64,000 nt of DNA from Hypericum androsaemum (Eukaryota > Streptophyta > Magnoliopsida > Malpighiales > Hypericaceae), in NCBI GenBank assembly GCA_963995505.1, contig OZ023183.1:14814671-14878670 (forward strand). The letters run 5' to 3'. The first letter of the stretch is position 1, and every line of letters starts with the position of its first letter. Positions 59,001 through 64,000 of this stretch are shown piece by piece. A program made the translations under genes and the position numbers. The notes beneath the pieces are model-generated. The model was not told the DNA's origin. It saw only the letters and a program-made list of their open reading frames with translations, and made no database searches.

Positions 59001-62000
59001 TGAAAAGAGACGTTATAAGCTCCATCTAATTGATCCAAAACAATAAGTCACAACGAAAAAGAAAGTATTCACAGGCACATTCTATTTCTATGTCGTGGAT
59101 CAAGAGATTAGCCAACACAACTACCAATTCACCTAAGAAAAATCTGGAAGAGACAATAATATGAATCACCACTCTACCTAAAAAGGAACAGGTGTTTCAA
59201 ATTAGTGCAACAGGGTCCTACAAGTTTTGCCTTATAACAAAAATATATAAGACGAACTACTTAAGGAGACAGATTTTTCATCAAGTATGAAGTTATTACC
59301 ATTGACTATACACAGAAATGGAGACTTTGTGCATGCACCGAAAAATTGAACGACATTTCTATGTTCAACCTCCCTGCAACAGTAGAAATACAAAAGAAAC
59401 TAGATTGGATAAGAATCCGGTCCATCCACGGACTAAATAAGTGTAGGCAAATAAGTATGAATTGGTTGGCACAAGATGATCACTGAACCATATCCTATAA
59501 AAAAATCTCAGCCCACATTTGATCCAGCAAGAAACACTTGTTTATTCAACTTTATATGTGTAAAGATTGTGGGTCATCAGTATGTAACATTTTCTTCAAA
59601 GCATGAAACACAGTACTAAAGTTCCGGATATGTTTCACCTGAGTATAAACACTTCTTGAGCAAATTCGTCTTTTCGGGTATCAGTGAGCTCCTCTGATCT
59701 AAGAATTTTAACAGCAACGTCTCGACCAAGGTAATCTCCTCTGTGCCTTTAAATGTGCAGCACATAAATTATAAGCAGCTGACAATGAAAAAAGAATCAA
59801 GCAATTCAAAGTATAGTTTCCAAGGCAATCCATCTTACAAATCAGAACAAGATCCAGAAGCAAATTTATCTCCAATCTTCAACATGCTCCTGTCAATTTC
59901 CCAATCTTCAACATTCTCAGCTGAATGAGAATAAGAGGAACCAGAACATGTCCCCTAAATATCCAGAAAGATTAATGATAAAGATTTGTAAGATGTCATT
60001 AGTCAGCTGAAGATGAATTAAAGAAATGGGTTAAGGTGTCATAAAGTACATACAAAAAATTAAAAACGAAAAATCCTCTTTTTTTTTTAGAAAAAAAGGA
60101 AAAATCCTCATTGGAATGTGACATATTATTATCCACTAGCTCAATTGTGTTATAGACTTCAAGACTTCGTTTCCAGAAAACAAAATAAAAAAAATCATGA
60201 ATCCCAGAGTCTAATTTGTTGGCTGCAGAGTGTGCTGGATGATAGAGAAGTGTCATTTTTCCCAACTCAAACAACGAAGTTAATGATTTGCAAAGCTCGG
60301 AAGAACTCAAAATTCTCCCTAATCATCCACACTTAATAAAATTGAAATCTCGAAAATAAAAAAAATACAAGCAAGCAAAAGCCAAATACCAAGTATGATG
60401 AGGAAGGAGTACCTCACTGCTGGCAATCGCTTTTTCAATGGCTTCATACAAGCCATCAGTGTCCTGGCCAATATAAGGCATAATTAGCAACTACTGGCGT
60501 TTGCAAAAGTTTCATCACAAAGGAATATAGTGGTGTCCGTAACATTACAAGTCCTCAGTTCTAGGATAAAAGACAATACTTTTTTCTAATGCAGTTGACA
60601 TATCTTAAGAATACCAATATGACTGGATATCATAGTTGCAACAAACCAACAGCGCGACTTCAATTTTCAATTACCAACTCAGATACATTAAAAATCAACC
60701 CATCAATGATTTGTAGAGTGAGTTTACAACAGAAAAGAAACTGACAGGACCAAAAGCATAGCACAGATATCAAATGCAATCAGTCAAGCCAACTGCAATT
60801 ATAAAAGGTACTTTGATCCTGACAGCAACTTATAAATATATCACATTATTTCATGCATAATATCACAAAACTACAAATGATTACCTCAGTATGCCATCCG
60901 TCCACCACAAACACATCCAGTGACAAGCCATCAGTTGTTGAAAATACATGTGCCTCCCGGATGTTAAGTCCAATATCTGAAAGTAATGCTGAAAGCTGGA
61001 GAAAAAAAGGAGTCAGCCAATCCATAGAAGATAACCAATCACTGAAGTACAAGTAATTCCAATGAAAGAAGCAACTTCTTGTCAATTTTTCTTTTTCGTT
61101 TCTTCCCACTCCTGTTGCAATACATTGTGCCACACCCAAGCTCTTGGTGAAAATCTAACCTCGAAAGCAAATGTATTAATCAAACCCTCTAACCAATATA
61201 TACACTGAGCAGACTTAACATTCAAGTGTTTCTATATAGAAACAAGTAACAGCCAGTAATATGGAGCATGAGGAGTTGAGACAGGCTGATATCATCCCCC
61301 TTTCCCACTTAGAGAATGAAAGCTATCCAATCCATTCCCAAACCTTCCAAAACGTTTGACATAGTATGCAGAGGACCCGAACATCTTGGCCTATATTAGG
61401 CAAGCAATTTCTACACAGTTTTCACAAGATGATCTACAATTAGCAACTTGAGCCAAAGTTTGGTTGTAAAGAGAACAAAAGTTTTGCACCAGAAACTAAG
61501 CAAAACTCAAACATACCAACTGCACTGCTGCCAATTTCAAGAAAACCATAAAGGGAAACAAACTCAAAGTTGAGGGTGAACAAGCATGTCACTAATTCAA
61601 AACAATGCATTCTTCCGACGCAAAAACGGAGTCCAGTCACATAATACATGTTGAAGGTAATGACAGCTTCAACTTTTTCGGGTGTCACATTAGCAACTGT
61701 TTTCTTCCTATTGCACTCTGACTCAATTAATCCATGCAACAAATGCAATTGAATCTCTATGGCCTCATGGTTCATCAAGGGTAAAGATGGTATGCAAAAT
61801 GCTCAAAGCTGTCAACAAAAGAATAAATTACGAAAAAATAAAGCCACACCTGGCTAAGAAGCTTCGGCTTGTCAACAGAAGAAAATATCACTTCATGGAC
61901 AGCAACTTGTTTTTTTTCTTGGCTGTGGCAGAATGAGAAGGAATTAAATCGGTCCCAATAAATGAATGGATTTGCATTGTGTTCATAAGTTCTTCAATAT

Positions 62001-63833
62001 CGTACAAAGCTTTAGATAACAGTCTACATTTACAACGTTATGGGAAGTCCAAATCAACAAGGAAGTATCTTGAAAGTGATTTATTTATTGAAATCAAATT
62101 TAAACATTATGTTTCTTCTCATTTTATGATAGTTTTTCAAGAAACAGTACACTTCCGTATACATGTTTACTCCTAAACAAAAGAATTTTGCATTTGCTAT
62201 CTGCTTAGTCAAGCTACTTTTGTAAAAGAAGGCTTATGTGTTTGTGTACATCAGTAGAAGAAAAACATAAATAATAAATAAAGAAGCCAATGACACCCTC
62301 TGTACTGCGAAAGCAGCAGTAAGAGACCAACAAAAACTTTGACTGATGAAGCACCTTCTGCAGATATTATCAGTATGGTGTTGCTGCCAAATGCCCTTGG
62401 TAGCTCTTCTAACGTCCAAATTCAGGTCCTTGAACTTAGAGCAAGGCTCAAAGTCAATTGCAGAATCCCTGGTTCTATTCAAAAATAAATTATAAATGTA
62501 GGATGAGCAGTACACCCCTAATATTGAATCGAGAAACCGGCAGGACTGGATTTGGTTGATATAAAATAAGTTATCCTAACACTTTGAACTAATGTGCTAT
62601 TATGTAACCAAAAACTCTTGTGCAATCCAAAGAAACCTCTTATGTAATGGCATAGCTCCATCATTGGTATCAAGAGCAAACCTTGCAGTAGAAGCCGAAT
62701 TTACAGGCTCATCTTCGTTCTCTGATCCAGTACCAAGGCTCTAACATCAAGCAAAACAGAATAATTAGAACATCGATTCATAAGTTGTATGTTTTAATAA
62801 TTAACATACCAGAAAATATACCGCTGGAAAAGCAAATGCCCATAAAAATATCCAAGTTTTCTCGACTTTAGCTAAACTAGATGTTTTTTTCGAGGGAGGA
62901 CTAAATTAGAGAGGTTTTGTATTGCAACATTGACACAGGAAAAAAGATAATATTAGAAGCAAGGAAGAGTCACTTGGCTAATCTAATCATAGCCTCTCCT
63001 TCACTGTCAACTTTGTTTCATGTTAGAAGCATCGTATCAACTCGCAAAGTTAATTGTTAGAACACTACATGAATCTGGCAGCTGTTGCAGGGCATTGAAC
63101 TAAATAGACAGGTTCTATTCTTCAAAAAAATAAAATAACAGTTTCTATAATCAATGAGTGACAGGAAATTCAAGCAATGTGCATCCACCCACAGAAATAG
63201 CTACAATACGCAAACACAACAAGTGCAAAACCTCCGCGCAACGGATTTCGTAGACAAGCTGCTTAGTCGCCTGAGCAAGAAGTCTCTGATGCAACACAAC
63301 ATCCTCCGCTTTATCGACGGTCACATCCAGCACATAGCTACGAACAATAGGAAAGCCACATTAGGAAACAAAGTCATCATCCAAGAAGGGAAAGTCCACA
63401 TCAGCAAACCAAATAACAGAACGCTTCAATTAAAAAACCGTCGCGACATTTGTCCTTCGCGATAATAAAGACAAAAAGAAATAAGAAACGTTTCAAGAAC
63501 CTTAGCCAAAGAAAGCAAGCGCGTTCTCCGCGTACTTAGAGCAGAAGCTTCTAGAACAAGTAAACTACAGAGGGAAGTAAGAAGCGAGTGATTGTTAAAC
63601 CTAGGAGGCATGCGGCTAAAGTGCGCGTCGAGCCGCCCGTAGAAGGCGTCGGGGTCGGACACCGCATCCACGCAGCCGATCTCTAACAGCTTGTTGAACA
63701 CTTCGTCCCTCAAATCGTAACTTCCTCCGACTCCGGCCGCTGCTCCGCCGTAGCTCCGAGGCGGCGACGAGTTCTCTCCTACTCCTTCGGTTAAATCGAT
63801 TTCCTGATCTTCTCGACCTTCTCTTTCTCCCAT
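56073..63833 (-). CDS. ACT-domain Ser/Thr/Tyr kinase (STY46-like, Raf-related)
   Basis: Sixteen exons on the minus strand: 63601-63833, 63232-63337, 62682-62740, 62355-62468, 61850-61922, 60885-60995, 60413-60463, 59839-59954, 59639-59746, 59300-59373, 57577-57752, 57254-57349, 56615-56695, 56457-56507, 56193-56333, 56073-56102. They join in frame into 539 residues, near the usual 540-580. An acidic Gly-rich start leads to the STY-type segment [18 protein letters not shown], then an ACT domain (about 180-240, [20 protein letters not shown]) and a kinase domain from about 270. Key residues: Lys301 (VAVK), Asp395 (HRDLK), Asp413 (DFG), APE ending at 439. The Gly loop reads [12 protein letters not shown], with Ser and Cys where many relatives have Gly and Tyr. 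STY8/17/46 kinases phosphorylate chloroplast transit peptides in the cytosol; whether this member does so is unknown. If the last intron is retained, the protein would end VLAISRS instead of ENPQPDTSS. Confidence 0.93.
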
Positions 63834-64000
63834 CTTTGTTTTTTCCTTTTTTTTTCTTTTATTGCTTCTTGAAGTAACTGCCTAAGTGTTTGCTCCTCGC
63901 TTCTTCCTCCTCCGAGTTTTTAGGTGTACTCCTTTCATAAAGAAAATAAAACGCCTGCGCTATGGGTCGAGAGAGCAACAATGTGTCGCAGGAAGTTAGA
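63834..64000 (-). promoter_or_regulatory. Kinase leader and promoter edge
   Basis: The region upstream of the ATG on the minus strand has purine-rich runs typical of leaders (AAAAGAAAAAAAAAGG-like). No TATA box is clear before the window ends. Confidence 0.4.

Overview
This window is nuclear DNA of a flowering plant, almost certainly a eudicot. The evidence is long AT-rich intergenic stretches, multi-exon genes with GT/AG introns, plant-only gene families (an extensin, a PH-RCC1-FYVE-BRX protein, an ACT-domain STY-type kinase) and a dense load of plant transposons. The species cannot be named from sequence alone. No rRNA, tRNA or CRISPR array was found.

There are five credible host protein genes. 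(1) 621-1661 (+) is a single-exon mitoferrin-like chloroplast carrier (MFL1 type). (2) 3726-9549 (+) is a nine-exon PRAF/RLD gene; its exons join in frame into 1,111 residues. (3) 21902-24382 (+) is a six-exon RRM protein of the nuclear-speckle NSR type (260 residues). (4) 50527-51909 (+) is a secreted His-rich extensin (460 residues). (5) 63833-56073 (-) is a 16-exon ACT-domain Ser/Thr/Tyr kinase of the STY46-like group; its exons join in frame into 539 residues. Genes 1 to 3 appear to keep an old gene order: in Arabidopsis, as I recall it, MFL1 sits next to one PRAF paralog on chromosome 5 and NSRa next to another on chromosome 1.

The rest is mostly mobile and repeated DNA. Seven Mutator-like (MULE) non-autonomous elements were delimited by long terminal inverted repeats and 9-bp target duplications: 10947-11621, 20165-21270, 25320-26559, 30315-31690, 42229-43385, 44463-45741 and 48926-49842. 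The one at 20165 is a Pack-MULE carrying the first two exons of a mitochondrial D-lactate dehydrogenase gene. A 6.4-kb L1-type LINE (32366-38763) has a perfect 15-bp target duplication, one frameshift in ORF1 and one in-frame stop in ORF2. Two miniature LTR elements (TRIMs) lie at 22318-22643 (in an NSR intron) and 47209-47518. A Ty1-copia integrase scrap lies at 26989-27358.

Between 9.9 and 17.9 kb is a patchwork of related repeat copies. One holds a plastid-like insert and a MULE, one has an internal inversion of about 390 bp, and two form a 754-bp tandem duplication. The decayed aspartic-protease pseudogene (13345-14290, -) lies inside this patchwork. Smaller arrays are a 176-bp tandem repeat (41224-41735), a CCCGGTTATGTCA-like minisatellite (41740-41985) and a nearly pure polypurine tract (11115-11405).

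I found no clearly new biological system. The most informative signals are the Pack-MULE with a captured targeting peptide, the conserved MFL1-PRAF-NSR block, the overlapping upstream ORF on PRAF, and a G-quadruplex motif in the NSR leader. Gene models come from reading splice sites and frames by eye. Family assignments rest on remembered family features, not on searches.
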